Shown here: piece after piece, positions 12,895-24,746 of the stretch
How the letters are laid out: each line of letters opens with the position of its first letter
Position numbering within the stretch: the first letter of the stretch is position 1
DNA from: Diphasiastrum complanatum
Lineage: Eukaryota; Streptophyta; Lycopodiopsida; Lycopodiales; Lycopodiaceae
NCBI GenBank assembly: GCA_029204225.1
Contig: MU831827.1
Span: 38,698 to 102,697 of the forward strand
Reading direction: 5' to 3'
DNA: 64,000 bases
Made by a program: the position numbers and the translations under genes
Notes under the pieces: generated by a model
Database searches by the model: none
The model's input: the letters and a program-made list of their open reading frames with translations, nothing else
Told to the model about the DNA's origin: nothing

Positions 12895-15800
12895 CTTCCT
12901 CTTGAACCTTGCAACTTTGTATATTCAATCCAATTTTCTTTCTTTGCCTTGCAAAGAGTAGTTTGTCGAGCGACTTTGTCAACAGATCTGCAATCATATC
13001 TTCAGACTTTATGTACTAAACTCTGAGCTCTCCTTTTGAAATCAAGTATCTAATGTGGTGGTACTTCAGAGGTATATGTTTTGTCCTTGAATGGAAGATA
13101 GAATCCTGGGATAGATATATGGCACTTTGGAAATCCATCATCATTGTGCTTGGTTCTCCTTGTGTATGCCAATTGCCTCCAACATCATCTGCAACCATAC
13201 TACCTCGTTCGCCATCTTTGAAGCTGCGGCATATTCAACTTCGCATGAGGATTGAGCTACCAGAGTTTGCTTCTTGCAGGTCCAGCTGATTGCTGCTCCA
13301 CATGCAATCAAACAACTTCCTATCACGGACTTGTTATCATCTTTGCAACTTGTCCAGCTTGCATCACTGTAGTGGTGCAGCTCTAATCCCTTGTCTTCTT
13401 TGTCTACTTTGTAGGTAAATCCCATATTTTGGGTGCCCTTTAGATATTGCAGGATTTGTTTCACCATTTTCTAATGCGTCTGCCAAGACTTGAAGAGAAT
13501 TGGCTTAAAGCATAGACAGAGAAAGTCAAATCGGGCCTGGTACAGATTGTGAGGTACATTAGACTACCAATTAGGTTTTGGTAGGGTATATATTCCATCT
13601 TTTGTCTCTCCTTATCTTTATTTGGGCAATCCTGCTTCGTTAGTTTGGCTCCAACTATTATTGGTGTGGCTTTCTCTTTGCAGTGCATCATTCGGTACTA
13701 CTTCAGCACTTTTTGAGTGTCTTTAGACTGGCTCAGATGCATTTCTCTTCTTGTTTGATCTCTTTTGATCTCCAGCCCAAGGCATTTTGTGTGACATCTG
13801 ATTTGATTTTTCTTTTGTAAACCCATTTGCAGTCAACTATCTTTTTATTTTCAGGCAGTGGATCTAGTGTCCATGCCTCATTTTGCCTCGTTGATTCGAT
13901 TCCTTCTGACATTGCCTGCTTCCAAAATTTTCCCTCTAGACTTTGGACAGCTTCTAGATACGTAGTTGGCTCTTCATGAAGCTGCAGTATTCGAATTCTG
14001 TGTCTTCGCTCCATTGAAGATTGTCAATGTATCGATCTGGAGGTCTCTTTGTCTTGTCGACCTTCTGGGTCTGATTCATCGTTGCTTGAATGTTTCTTCT
14101 TCGTTGAGTTGATTTTCGGCTTCCTGCTGCTCTAGAGTCTAGGGCTCAATATTCTGATTTGATATTTGTCCTTGATCTCCCTCTTGAATCGGCAGTAGTG
14201 TGAAGATCTCATGGCCTTTTTATCCTTCAATCCAGGAAATGTGGACTCATCGAACTTCACATCTCTTCTAGACACAACTTTCTTCGTGGTTGGATTGTAG
14301 AGTCTGTACACTTGTGATCCATTCGAGTATCCGACCATGATTGTCTGTTCTGATTTTTCATCGAGCTTGTTTCTTTGTTCCTTTGGTATGTGCCTGTATG
14401 CTGCACATCCAAATACACACACGTATGACAGATCAGACTTTCTGCCTATCCACATTTCGTACGGTGTTTTGTTTTCCAGGGCTGTCATCACTGATCTGCA
14501 TAGGTGTATTGCTGCAGCTATTGCCTTAGTCCAAAATTGACCTGACAATCGAGCCTGTGCCATCATGCATCTAGCTCCTTCGACTAGCGTCTTGTTTCTT
14601 CTTTCTACGACACCATTATATTCGAGTGTGTACGTAGGAGTGAATTGATGCTCTATACCTTGTTTTTGGTAGAATCTAGAAAATTTTGTGCTCTTGTACT
14701 CGCCTCCATTATCAGACCTGATGATCTGAATATTCTTGGAGGTGTGTCTCTCTGCAAATGCCACAAACTTTTTGAAAGAGTCAAACACTTTAGATTTTTT
14801 CTTCAGGTAGTAGATCATTGTCATCTGGCTGTAATCATCAATGAATGTCAGAAAATACCTCAAACTTGAGAGTGAATCAATTTTCATTGGTCCACAGACA
14901 TCTGAGTGGACGAGCTCAAGAACTTCCTTGGCTCTTCTTCTCTCATGTATGAATGGATTCCGATGATATTTGTCTTTTTGACATGCTTCACAGAATTCAG
15001 TGTCGGGTCAAGATATCTTCAGACTTGTGACTATATCCTTTTTGCTCATGTCGTAGAGGCTCCTCATGTTTAGATGATACATTCTTTTGTGCCAGAGTTG
15101 ATCTTTGTTTCTTGATGCATTTCGTATGCTATCAGAATTGCTGATTATTTTGGCTTGGTAGAGGTTTCCTTCTCTGCTTCCAATTGTCAGCAACTTGTTT
15201 GTCATTTTCTCGATCATTCAGCATACATTGCCATCTCTTTTGTTGCAGGTGATGTGTGAGGTTGCTCCTGAATCAATGACTACATCGTAGTCTTGTTCAG
15301 TGTAGCTTGTTGAAGCTTCATCAAGTATCGTGAAAGCTTCATCACCTTTGTCTGCATCCTTGGACGTCTCTGTAACATTTGCTTTCTCATCTTTGTTCTT
15401 TCTTTTCGGGTTGAATCTGCAGTCCTATGAAGAGTGCCCCTTCTTCTTGCAGTGCATGCAAGGTATTGTTGGGTTGAACCAACATCTATTGGCTGTGTGT
15501 TCTGGTTTGTGATAGTGATCACAGGAAGAAGATTATTGGTTGTTGTTGCCTCTGCTCGAAGACTTTGTGTTTGTCCTGTTGAATATGGGCTTGTTCTTGT
15601 TATTCTTCCTTCCCTTCGTAAAAAGAGCTTTCTCCTGATCATTGCTTCTCTCTCCTTTCTCCCTCATCAGTCTCTCATCAGCGACAAGACTGATTGCTCT
15701 TTTGAATGTCATATATGGTAGACTTAGTATGAGCATTCTTAATGGTTGATAGAACGCAGGTAGGGACTTCATGAAGTACATTAGCTGTTGTGGTGCTGGG

Positions 15801-15931
15801 ACCTGGTGCTCCTGTCCTGATGCATCGAGTTGAGCGAACATCATTCTGATCTTCTCAACATGCCGATCCAACTGGTTGCCATCCCATCATATACATTGTA
15901 GCTGATTGTGAAGATGCATCACTAAAGTAGC
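12895..15931 (-). pseudogene. Copia G gag-pol, degraded
   Basis: Recognisable pieces from high to low coordinates: gag (LHNQLQ, RHVEKIRMMFAQLDASGQ), a pre-integrase region (LWHKRMYHLN), the integrase core (FIDDYSQMTMIYYL, RSDNGGEYKS, VVERRNKTLVEGARCM), the RT start (CKWVYKRKI), then DLTFSVYALSQF and an RNase H (SSCEVEYAAA) with a KHI.LKYHHIR tail. The RT catalytic part between about 13690 and 13735, including YVDD, is deleted. Frames change several times and a TGA replaces the codon after CI near 15895. It cannot produce enzymes. Confidence 0.9.
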
Positions 15932-15932
15932 A

Positions 15933-16632
15933 TGTGAAGAATTGCCAAAAATTGGCAAATCTAGCTTGATCAAAAACCATGTAGAATAGTGTAAATTGTG
16001 TACACAAGTGGGTCCCACACATGTGAGGCCATGATGCCACGTGGGAAACCCATCCTAATGTAGGCTAGGTCAAGTCCATAGGGTTGGTCATGTCATTTTG
16101 GTAGTGATTCCTAGTTTATAGGACCTAAATCCTAGATTTAAGGTGAAAATTTGACCAACTAGCTATCTCCAAGCATGACTCTAGGAAATAGACTAGGGTT
16201 TCATTTTAGGTCAAGGAGAGTGAGTTAACTTCCTTATTACATTCTGGAAATCCACCTAACTTCAAGAAGGAATCGAATTTGCTATGTATTCCCTCTCTCC
16301 ATAGTGAGAAGATAGAAAATTTTTGGAGCTCATTGGCAATCTCAAGCTAGTTCACTATGTACATTGAGTTTTTGTGATCCAAATGAAACCAAATCAATTT
16401 CTACTTGTTTCTCAGGTTGAAGGCCGTACTAAAGCCTGTAGTACACACGTGTGGTCTTGTATCTCAATGTTAATCAATGCTTTTGATTGTTAATGCTTGT
16501 TGTTTGTCAAACTGCCAATCTAGATCAACTTTTTTGTGTCTAGTTTTTTGATAGATTGTTAAGCAAGCATCCAATCACTCTTGTGGATATTTTGTAGATC
16601 CATTTATGGTCCTAAAGTACAGTACTTTCACA
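15933..16632 (+). repeat. 5' LTR of copia H
   Basis: It begins TGTGAAGAATTG, the same LTR start as copia J, and ends TTTCACA immediately before TGGTATCAGAGC. Length is about 700 bp. The start coincides with the break in the copia G gag frame. Confidence 0.85.
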
Positions 16633-16644
16633 TGGTATCAGAGC
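16633..16644 (+). other. Primer-binding site of copia H
   Basis: TGGTATCAGAGC directly follows the LTR. It is complementary to the 3' end of plant initiator Met-tRNA, the usual Ty1/copia primer. Confidence 0.95.
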
Positions 16645-17435
16645 CAAGTACAAGAGCATAAGCCATTGATCTAATGCAAATCCATTTTTAGCAAGTTTTG
16701 GTGCTAAAAACTAGTATTGAGAGGGCAAGCTAGAATCTTGATTTTTGTGAAGAGATTTGATCCCAAACTTGGTAGGGGTCCAAATCCGTACTGTCCACAT
16801 GTGTGGGCACCTCTTAACCTGCATTTAATGCATGGTATTCATTTGATCCAAAAAAATTCAATTTGTGAGCTATTGGTGTAATTTTTGGTGGAGATCCTAG
16901 GATAATCTACCAAGATCATTTGCCATTGATTAGATTTGAATTTGTTTCATGAAATCTAATTAATCTAGGCTGAGTTCAAGTCCTATTAAGATTAAAAACA
17001 GGTCTTGAAAGTACACCAAGAAGGAAGAAAGAGATTAAGTCATTTTTTTGTCCAAAAATAGCCAAAATTGGCAAGATTTGATTGTAAGTAGATTTCACAT
17101 CGTCTTATCTTCATTCCAACTTTGTGAGGGAGTGCTAGAACTGAGATTATAAGTCCATTTGTTGGATTAGAAATCTAATTTGAGTGAAAAACTACAAGAG
17201 AGAGACCTTAGTGAGTTTCTAGAGACAATCAAATCCATTTCTTGGCAAGATTTGTTTGAAAGTAGTTTTTACTTCATCTTATCTTCATTCCAGTTTTGTG
17301 AAAGAGTGATAGAACTATGATTATAAGTCCATTTGTTGGATTAGAAATCAAATTTGTGAAACACTGCAAGTGTGAGACCTTTGTGAGTTTCAAGTCAATC
17401 AAATCTATTTCTTGTTTGTAGAAGTCACTAGTAAG

Positions 17436-18284
17436 ATGGGATCTGCTGGAGCATACCTTCTAGAAGCTAGTGAGAGGTTGAATTCTACAAATTATGCTAT
17501 TTGGAAGGTTAGAATGGAGTCACTCTTAGTGCTCCAAGACCTTTATGAGTTCTTGATTGAAGATGAAGATGAACCTCTAGGTGCACAAGAGTTAGCTAGA
17601 TACAAGAAGAGATCTAGGCTTGCACTTCATTGTGTGAAGATGAATGTGAGCAATGATTTGTTGAGAGAAGTATCAGCATGTACTAGTGCTAAAGAGGCTT
17701 GGGAGTCTTTAACATCAATCTATGAGTCTAGCAACACTTCTAGAGTTCTTATGCTTAGAAATCAAATTTTGCAAAGTATGAGAAGAAGTGAGGAGAGTGC
17801 ACATGATTATGTACTCAGAATCAAGTCTCTAAATAGGGAGTTGGCTTCCATTGGAGAGAAGATTCATGATGGAGAGCTTGTACAAATTGCCCTTAATGGT
17901 CTAGGAGATGACTTTGCAAATTTGTTCCAAAGTTTTGCCATCCAAGACACTTTGCCAACTATAGAAAAACTTCACAGTGTATTAGTGGCTGAAGAGTGTA
18001 GGATGCTCCATGCAAAATCTAGGATGAGTTCCTTGTCTTTGCAGGATGGTGATGAGAAAGCCAATTTCTCAGTCAAGGGCAAAAAGAAGACCAATGGAAA
18101 GAAGAAGCATCCAAAGGAGGCCAAAGAAGAGGATGATGCATCAAGCTCAAAGGACAAGTCAAAGCAAAAATGCTTCTTTTGTGGAAGGAAGGGGCATTAT
18201 GCATCTGAATGCTACAAGAGGCTAAGAGCACAAGTGGAGGAGGACAAACAAGGAAACCTTGCAAAGGAGGAGGAGGAAAATTGA
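17436..18284 (+). CDS. Copia gag protein (element H)
   Basis: An intact 282-codon frame begins at ATG 17436 (MGSAGAYLLEASERLN). Residues up to about 190 form the UBN2-type capsid domain (NYAIWKVRMESLL, KEAWESL, NTSRVLMLRNQI). A Lys-rich linker leads to a CCHC zinc knuckle (CFFCGRKGHYASEC), which normally binds element RNA. The frame ends at TGA 18284 after an acidic run, where the relative copia K continues into protease. Gag makes the particle that packages element RNA. Whether this copy is expressed is unknown; without pol it could only act with enzymes supplied by others. Confidence 0.85.
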   Translation: MGSAGAYLLEASERLNSTNYAIWKVRMESLLVLQDLYEFLIEDEDEPLGAQELARYKKRSRLALHCVKMNVSNDLLREVSACTSAKEAWESLTSIYESSNTSRVLMLRNQILQSMRRSEESAHDYVLRIKSLNRELASIGEKIHDGELVQIALNGLGDDFANLFQSFAIQDTLPTIEKLHSVLVAEECRMLHAKSRMSSLSLQDGDEKANFSVKGKKKTNGKKKHPKEAKEEDDASSSKDKSKQKCFFCGRKGHYASECYKRLRAQVEEDKQGNLAKEEEEN

Positions 18285-18298
18285 AGGTGTTAAAAAAT

Positions 18299-19075
18299 AT
18301 TTGGACTTTTGAACTGTCACAAAATTGTCGCAAACATTTCGCTAAAAAGTCAAGGGTATTTAATATAGTTGAACTTTTGAGCTGTCGTGAACATTTTGCC
18401 AAAAAGGTCGAGGGTGTTTAAAATAGTTGAACTTTTGGACTGTCGCAAAACTTTTGCAAACATTTTGCGAAGCCGTCTCGAGACTGTCTCAAACATAGTT
18501 CATTTCTGCAGATTGTCTCGAAAGTAATGTATTTCTGTGTACTTGTTCGAAATGCAAGTTTGCGGAAGCCCTTGAAGATGGCCAAGTCTTCAATGACCTC
18601 AACTTATTAATCTTAACATCTGAACTTGAAATTATGATAGGTTTGGTTACCCTTGCTGGAGATCAACTGAAAGCCCGTTGTAGACATTCTTCAAATAGCT
18701 ATTCTCTCTAATTTTTGTCTCTCTGTTTTCTTCTTTCATTCTATCTTGTGTTGATCCAAAATGTATATTTATCTCGACTGTGTGGAGTTTACAAGAGAGT
18801 TAAAACAGAAAATTACAAGACAAGTCTACACTAATCAACTAGTTAGTTATTCTCTGTTATTGCTAATTGCTTCAGCTGAACATGAGGTACAAGACTCCCC
18901 GCTTGCTGAGCTGCCAGGTAGCAGCGCGAATTGTTTTCTTTCGCTTCGTGTCTCTTTGTTTCATTTCGTGGTCATCAGGGTCGAATCTCAAATACTTTTC
19001 TTTCGACCTTTGGGGTATGTTTGCCCTTCGTCTTTTGCTTCGTGACAAACTTGTAGGAGTTCACAATTTTTGACA
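18299..19075 (-). repeat. 5' LTR of copia G with tandem copies at its end
   Basis: Bases 18441-19075 match the 3' LTR at 12227-12894. Below 18441 lie roughly three units of about 65 bp (from about 18299, 18361 and 18429), each containing TTGAACTTTTG followed by a CTGTCGC-like motif. The LTR edge is therefore blurred, and no primer-binding site remains. Confidence 0.75.
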
Positions 19076-20465
19076 ACAAAAGAGTCAATTAGTCATTTGA
19101 ATGGCTAATCATATAGGGGATTCTCCAGTAAGAGAAATCCGAGAGGTACCACTTCATATAAAAGGGTTGGAATTTTTCCTAAATTTTGTTGTTCTACGAT
19201 TACCACCAGGAGCCGATGTATATTCAGTCTTATTGAGAAGGTCATGGCTAAGAGCCACGAAGGTAGTACACGACTAGGCGACATGAATCATGAGGATCCC
19301 TATTGAAGGGAAGAAGATTCAACTACAAACACACCATGGAAGAATCGATTTGATGTTATGACCAGTAGGTGTGGAACTGGTTGAGGAATTACTATTCCAA
19401 CCAATGATGGAGGAATCTGAAGAGGATTTACACTTGACGAGCTTGTTTCTAGCCTAAATACCCATTGGAAATGCCCATTTGTCTACCGCAATTGAATCAG
19501 ATCAGAAGGACGATAGGTGTTGTCAGATGCGAACAAAGAGCAGTATTTGTGAATTTTTTCAAAGACTATTTTGGAATATAGGACCTTGAAAGAGGAACCG
19601 TGCGATTGCATTCTACTCAAGTTTCTAGGGAAAAACTAATCAAAATTAATCTGGGGACAAAAAAACAACGTCCAAAATATGTATCTATTGGAGCTAACAA
19701 TGATCCAGAATACATTACGCACGCAACAAAGTTGTTCAAGAAGTACAAAGCTATTTTTGCATGATCATATGATGAATTATAGGGTGTGCCGAAGGAAATC
19801 TATCAACACACCATCGATGCATGAACAATTCATCAACAATGATATAGTATGAATCCAAAGCATGCAGAACGAGTTAGAGCTGAAATTGAGGAACTCATAA
19901 AGGTTGGTTTTATATACGCTATTGACTACATGCCGTGATTGTACCAAAGAAAAATGATAATTTATGAGTTTTTGTAGATTACCATAAACTAAATTCCTTT
20001 ACAGTGAAGGATCATTTTCCACTACTGTAAACATAACAAATTTTGGACGAAGTCACGGGACATGAGCTACATAGTTTCCTTGATGGATTTAGTGGAAACT
20101 ATTAAATATAGATAGCCGAGAAGGACGAGGAGAAAATTGCCTTTATTATTGAATGGGGAGCATATGCCTATAAGGTGATGCCATTCAAGTTGAAGAATTC
20201 GCCAACAACCTTTCAAAAGGTGATGACGAAGTCATTTTACGATTATCTGGATAGATTTATGAAAATCTTTCTTGATAACTTTTGTCTATACGACGATGCT
20301 GAAGATCACTTGGATTAGTTGGAGAAATGCTTCCAAAGGTGTAATGAGTTTTGTGAAAGATTCAACTAGTTTGATCATATTTGCTATATTTCCATATTTG
20401 GCATATTGAGGCCGACTTTGTTTTTAGACTTAGAGATTGACTTTTCAAAGTTCATTAGTCTAAAT
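19076..20465 (+). pseudogene. Ty3/gypsy protease end and reverse transcriptase, decayed
   Basis: This continues the gypsy frame broken at 12226: a protease end (VYSVLLRRSWLRATKVVHD), and after many stops an RT start (KKNDNL, VFVDYHKLNS, TVKDHFPL) and core (DGFSGNY, EKIAFIIEWGAYAYKVMPF, NSPTTFQKVM). The catalytic box reads FLDNFCLYDD rather than YLDD, so it is dead even apart from the stops. Bases 20461-20465 (TAAAT) are the left target duplication of copia I. Confidence 0.85.
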
Positions 20466-20740
20466 AGTTAGAATTAAAGTTAGAATCACCGTGTTACTGT
20501 ACTGTGGGTCCTATCAGTGGATAAGGATCAGTTGGCCTTGCCACGAGGCAAGTGACGGGACACGCGTCCCGCCAACGACAACCTGTGTCATGCATGGGTT
20601 GCCTGAGTGAACAACTATATGTACAGTGTAATTTCGTTTTGAGAAATACAATTGCTATGTGAGCTTGCTGAGGAGAGTGATTTTTTGTCTGTGTTACTGT
20701 GTAGCATGATCTGTGTTCCTGTGCAAAGCAAATTCTAAGT
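20466..20740 (+). repeat. 5' LTR of copia I
   Basis: A 275-bp LTR with near-inverted ends TTAGAATT...AATTCTAA. It is almost identical to 37512-37787; differences include CTTGCCACG against CTCGCCACG and one indel near GACGGGACACGCG. The outermost bases are not canonical TG...CA. Confidence 0.85.
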
Positions 20741-20752
20741 TGGTATCAGAGC
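20741..20752 (+). other. Primer-binding site of copia I
   Basis: TGGTATCAGAGC abuts the LTR, matching initiator Met-tRNA. Confidence 0.9.
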
Positions 20753-22022
20753 TGTACAGGGAGTGTACACAGTACAGTGTCGCTGTTGAAGAGAGCTTCG
20801 AGAGAACTGTCTTCTGAGAGTTCGGGGTTTTACGGCGGGTTGAAGACGGAAAGAGAAGCACTGGTGCACGGTTTCTAATTTATAGAGGCTTGCTAAGATC
20901 AGCAAAGGGATTATTAGCTTGTGCATAGCATCAAACAAGGAAAAATTTGGTGAAAAATTGACAATTTCGAAGCCAGCTGAAAATTGAAACCGGACTTGGG
21001 GTTACGGTTTTTATACATAACTGGTGATTTCTTCGCTGTTTGTGCACCATTTTGAATGCCGTAAGGACAGGAAGGAAGCTAATCACACTGTCATGGAGAG
21101 ATTCTGAGGTTTATGTCAGAGATTTGTCTCCAGACAGTTAACCTAGTAGATTTGCGGTAAAAAGGTGAAAAAGCCACTTTGTCAAGTTGAGCTAAAATCA
21201 CCGTTTCTCCATGGAATTTCCTGACTGAACACTCTATAGTCATGGATTTAATAGGGCAACCCTGCTCCAGGCCTTAGATCGTGCTCAAAACGATCCACAT
21301 GAGAGCTTGATTTGATAGTTCTCAGAGAAGGGAGGCGCGGCCGCAAGCAGGGAAGTCGTGGGCAGTTCGCGCACCCAACGCGATGAAGAACTCAGTGTAC
21401 CGAAGATCATAGTGTCTGCAAGAGTTTGGTTCGATGCCCAGATGTACTTTGAAACTTTAGATGAGGTGTCAAATGAATCAACGGTCCAGAATCTATGATG
21501 GGAGAGAAATTTGAACCACAAGATTTGGTTCAGCCATTGGATGAGCCTTGAACAGGGCCCTAAAGAATTGAAGTGCATTCTGGCCTTCAACTTCATTAAA
21601 AATTTTCATACTGAAAGTTGAGTTGGGTCCCTTCACAAGTGAAGAGTGAAGTTTCTTCAAAGTGAAGAAACAGTTCAAAAGCTAGAAAAGTCCCTATTTT
21701 TGGGTCCTTTGCCCATTTTGACCCAAACGAAAGGCTATAACCTCCAAACGAAGGGCACTCGGACTGTACCTGCAAGTACGGTACAACAAAACAGAGTGGT
21801 TGCAGCAGAGAAAGTGTTCACCATTCCACTGGGCACATTGTTGGGAGTTGACGACTGAGTGCATTTTGGAAGGCGACGCCGATTTGGCTTTCAAATTGGT
21901 GGAAAAGCGGCGAGTGGCCTGGTAAGAAAAAAAGTGCAGGTCATTATTCTCAACTTTTGACATCACTGTTGGCCTCGACATACTGTTCTTAGCCGAAGGC
22001 AGAAGTTTCAAGCAGTTTTGCG

Positions 22023-22320
22023 ATGACAAACATGGGAGAGTCCATTTTGAGTGAAAGTAGCAAATTGGACGGGATTTCCAACTATGCAGTGTGGAAATTC
22101 AAAATAAAAATATAAAAGATGTGTGGGAAGTCGTCACAGGTGATGAGAGAAGGCCGCCAAATGAAGCAGACATCAAAGTATTTGACAAAAAGATGAGGAA
22201 AGCTTTGACCTTCATTAACTTGTCAGTGAAGGATCACATCATTACCCACATTTGTGATGCTATTACACCCATACAGGCATGGGATGTGCTAAAGAAGTTG
22301 AATTTCACACGTGTGGACTA
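22023..22320 (+). pseudogene. Copia I gag, 5' fragment
   Basis: It starts MTNMGESILSESSKLDG and contains NYAVWKFKIK, the usual opening of a copia gag. A frameshift in the A-rich stretch near 22105-22117 moves into the frame of IKDVWEVVTGDERRPP and the following WDVLKKL. It is then cut at about 22305-22312 by copia J. The 1.3-kb leader before it (20753-22022) shows nothing else I recognise. Confidence 0.8.
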
Positions 22321-23032
22321 TCCACTACATGTACTTGTGATCTCCTAAGGTGTGTAGATGCACCAAGATCAAGACTAGATTGAGATTCAAGATCAATCTT
22401 GAATCCTATGGCAAAAACACACTACTACATGTCTTCAATCACTTCCAACTCTCACTCACACGTGTGAGAAGTATTCAAAAAATAATCTAAGTAAAAACAA
22501 GCTGCTCTCCTCGGGTAGAGAGAGAAAATGCATCAAGAGCTCTTGGGTAGAGAGAGAAAGCTAGAAATCCAATAACTCACAAAATCCATGAAATCACCAA
22601 ATCAATTGCCTTCAAAATGAGGAGTACAATGATACTAGTAGGTCCACGAGCTACCACTATGCTTAACTATGATTGGACCACATTTTGTCACCTCTTGATC
22701 CTATTGGATCATTGATCTATGCACCTCTTAATTCTATTGGACTATATTCAAGCACACCTCAATTTCCTATTGGACCTCACAAGGTTCCACCTCTATATCC
22801 TATTGGACCTCTTGGAATTCATCAAACAAAAACTTTACACTTTTCTACACTCTAATTAGCAAGTGTTTAGCCTCTTACTCTATTTTGGCTCAATAGTGGC
22901 ATTACAAGTGGAAATGCATAATTTGCCATCTATGCCAAATTTATTCCTATCAACATCCTACACCTAGATGCTTGATGTAAAAAACATAAGACCCCTATAT
23001 CTAACATAGATAATCTTTTTCAATTCTTCACA
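22310..23032 (-). repeat. 3' LTR of copia J
   Basis: On the minus strand it starts TGTGAAGAATTG right after a purine tract (TTTTTTAGGAGGAG), so the plus-strand upper edge is 23032. The lower edge near 22310 (TGTGGACTATCC) is where the copia I gag breaks. The LTR contains short repeats of CCTATTGGACCTC around 22694-22812. Confidence 0.75.
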
Positions 23033-23050
23033 CTCCTCCTAAAAAATTAT

Positions 23051-24746
23051 CTATGAAGATTTGAGCATTGATCTTGATATAACTCCAAGATTAGATCTAT
23101 GCTTGATGAAAGCACTTTTGCTCAAAGGCTTGGTGAGTAGATCGGCAATACAAGAGGATGAGTTGACATGATCCAAATAGATTTCTCCTCCAATAAGCTT
23201 TTCTCTCACAAAATGGTGTGCCACTTCTATGTGCTTGCTTCTTGCATGAAATATGGGATTATTGGCAAGAGCTTGGGCCGAGATGTTATCACACTTGATC
23301 ATTGGTAGATCATCCTCCTTGATGCACTTTAGTTCCATTAATAACCTCTTGATCCAAAGCACTTCTTTGGTAGTTGTAGTGAGTGCTTTGTACTCGGCCT
23401 CACATGCAGAGAGATATATAGTATCTTGCTTTTTGGAAAGCCAAGATATTAGATTGCCTCCAAGAAAGATAGTGTATGCACTAATAGACTTTCGATCCAT
23501 CTTGTCACTTGCAAAGTCCGAATCCGAGTAGCCAATAATGGATAGATCTTCACTTTTATAGAGTAGACCATAATCACAAGATGAAGATACATATCTTAGA
23601 ATCCTCTTGGCCATCTTCCAATGATGGATCTTAGGTTCTTGCATAAATTGACTCAATTTGTGCACACAAAAACTAAGATCGGGCCTAGTAATGGTAAGCC
23701 AAATCAAGGAGCCTACAAGACTCCTAAAAAGTGTGATGTCCTCAAAGGATCTTTCATCACCTTTATTAGGATCTTTTACAATTTGCTCCATTGGAGTATC
23801 TATGCTCTTAGAATTTTCCATATGGAATTTTTTCAACAAAGAGTGAGCATATCTAGATTGGCATATAAAGACATGATTTTCATAAAAATCAATTTCTAGG
23901 CCTAGGATGTAATGTATCTCTCCTAGATCTTGCATTCTAAACTCACATCCAAGTGCTAGCTTGGTTTCATCAACTAGCTTGATACAACTTCCACAAAGAA
24001 TAATGTCATCAACATAAATTAGAAGAATGACAATATTGCTACCAACAAACTTTAGATACATGGAAGGATCATAGTTACTAAGAGTAAATCCTAGTGAGAT
24101 AAGAAAAGAGTTAAGTCTTGAATACCATGATCTTGGTGCTTGCTTGAGTCCATAAAGACTTTTGAAGAGCAAGCACACTTTGGACTCATCCTTGATGAAT
24201 CCTTGAGGTTGTTCCATATAGATCTCCTCCTCAAGATAACCATTTAGAAAAGCATTGGATACATCTAATTGGAATACCTTCCACTTGAAAAAACAAGCAA
24301 GAGAAATAAGAATTCTTATTGTCACCATCTTTGCAACGGGTGCAAAGGTCTCCTCATAATCAAGACCATGGATTTGAGCAAATCCTTTGGCACATAATCT
24401 TGCTTTATGCTTGTTGATGGTGCCATCATGATTGAACTTGATCCAAAATACCCACTTGCAACCAATCGCATGCTTGTTGGAAGGAGTATCCACAAGCTCC
24501 CAGGTATTGTTGGTGATCAATGCATCATACTCTTGCTTCATGACATCATACCACTCCTTGGTATTGAGTGCCTCTTGTACATTCTTTGGCTCTTCATGAG
24601 AGACATAAAAAACATAATTAGTGGAATCAAGATCCACTTGTTTGCCTTTGTCAACATATGAGAGCCTCTTAGGCTCGGATCTATCTCTCATGGATCTTCT
24701 TGGTGAAAAAATCCAAGGAGAGTCTTCTTCAAATCTCGACCCCATT
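23051..24746 (-). pseudogene. Copia J pol 3' part (RT and RNase H)
   Basis: A continuous frame from about CKWVFWIKFNHDG (RT start) through FQLDVSNAFLNGYLEEE, the catalytic LLIYVDDIILCG, and RNase H (SDSDFASDKMDRKS, SACEAEYKAL) to the usual KHIEVAHHFVREK and ADLLTKPL end. The enzymatic motifs are intact. The upstream end breaks at about 24746 inside the linker before RT, so this copy lacks gag, protease and integrase and cannot work as a polyprotein. Confidence 0.9.

Larger units (their letters stand above)
15933..18286 (+). mobile_element. Copia element H, 5' half only
   Basis: It is inserted in the opposite orientation inside the gag of copia G, at 15932/15933. It has a 5' LTR, primer-binding site, leader and a complete gag, but ends just after gag. 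There is no protease, integrase, RT or 3' LTR. The right junction runs into copia G's 5' LTR region, and the host gag start and leader are also missing. A deletion spanning the junction is the simplest explanation. Confidence 0.8.
12227..19075 (-). mobile_element. Copia element G (minus strand)
   Basis: A Ty1/copia element bounded by TG...CA ends and the 5-bp target duplication ACAAA (12222-12226 and 19076-19080). It interrupts the gypsy protease frame exactly at those points. Its LTRs are diverged and its pol has many lesions, so it is old. Its own 5' gag region and primer site are missing where copia H inserted. Confidence 0.9.

Noticed and set aside
16633-16644. TGGTATCAGAGC sites as parts of tRNA genes
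   Set aside because: They are isolated 12-mers next to LTR ends, that is, retrotransposon primer sites; no cloverleaf surrounds them.
23253-23899. Plus-strand frames opposite the copia J RT and RNase H (also 26464-26742, 30672-30943)
   Set aside because: They are antisense shadows of well-supported pol genes.
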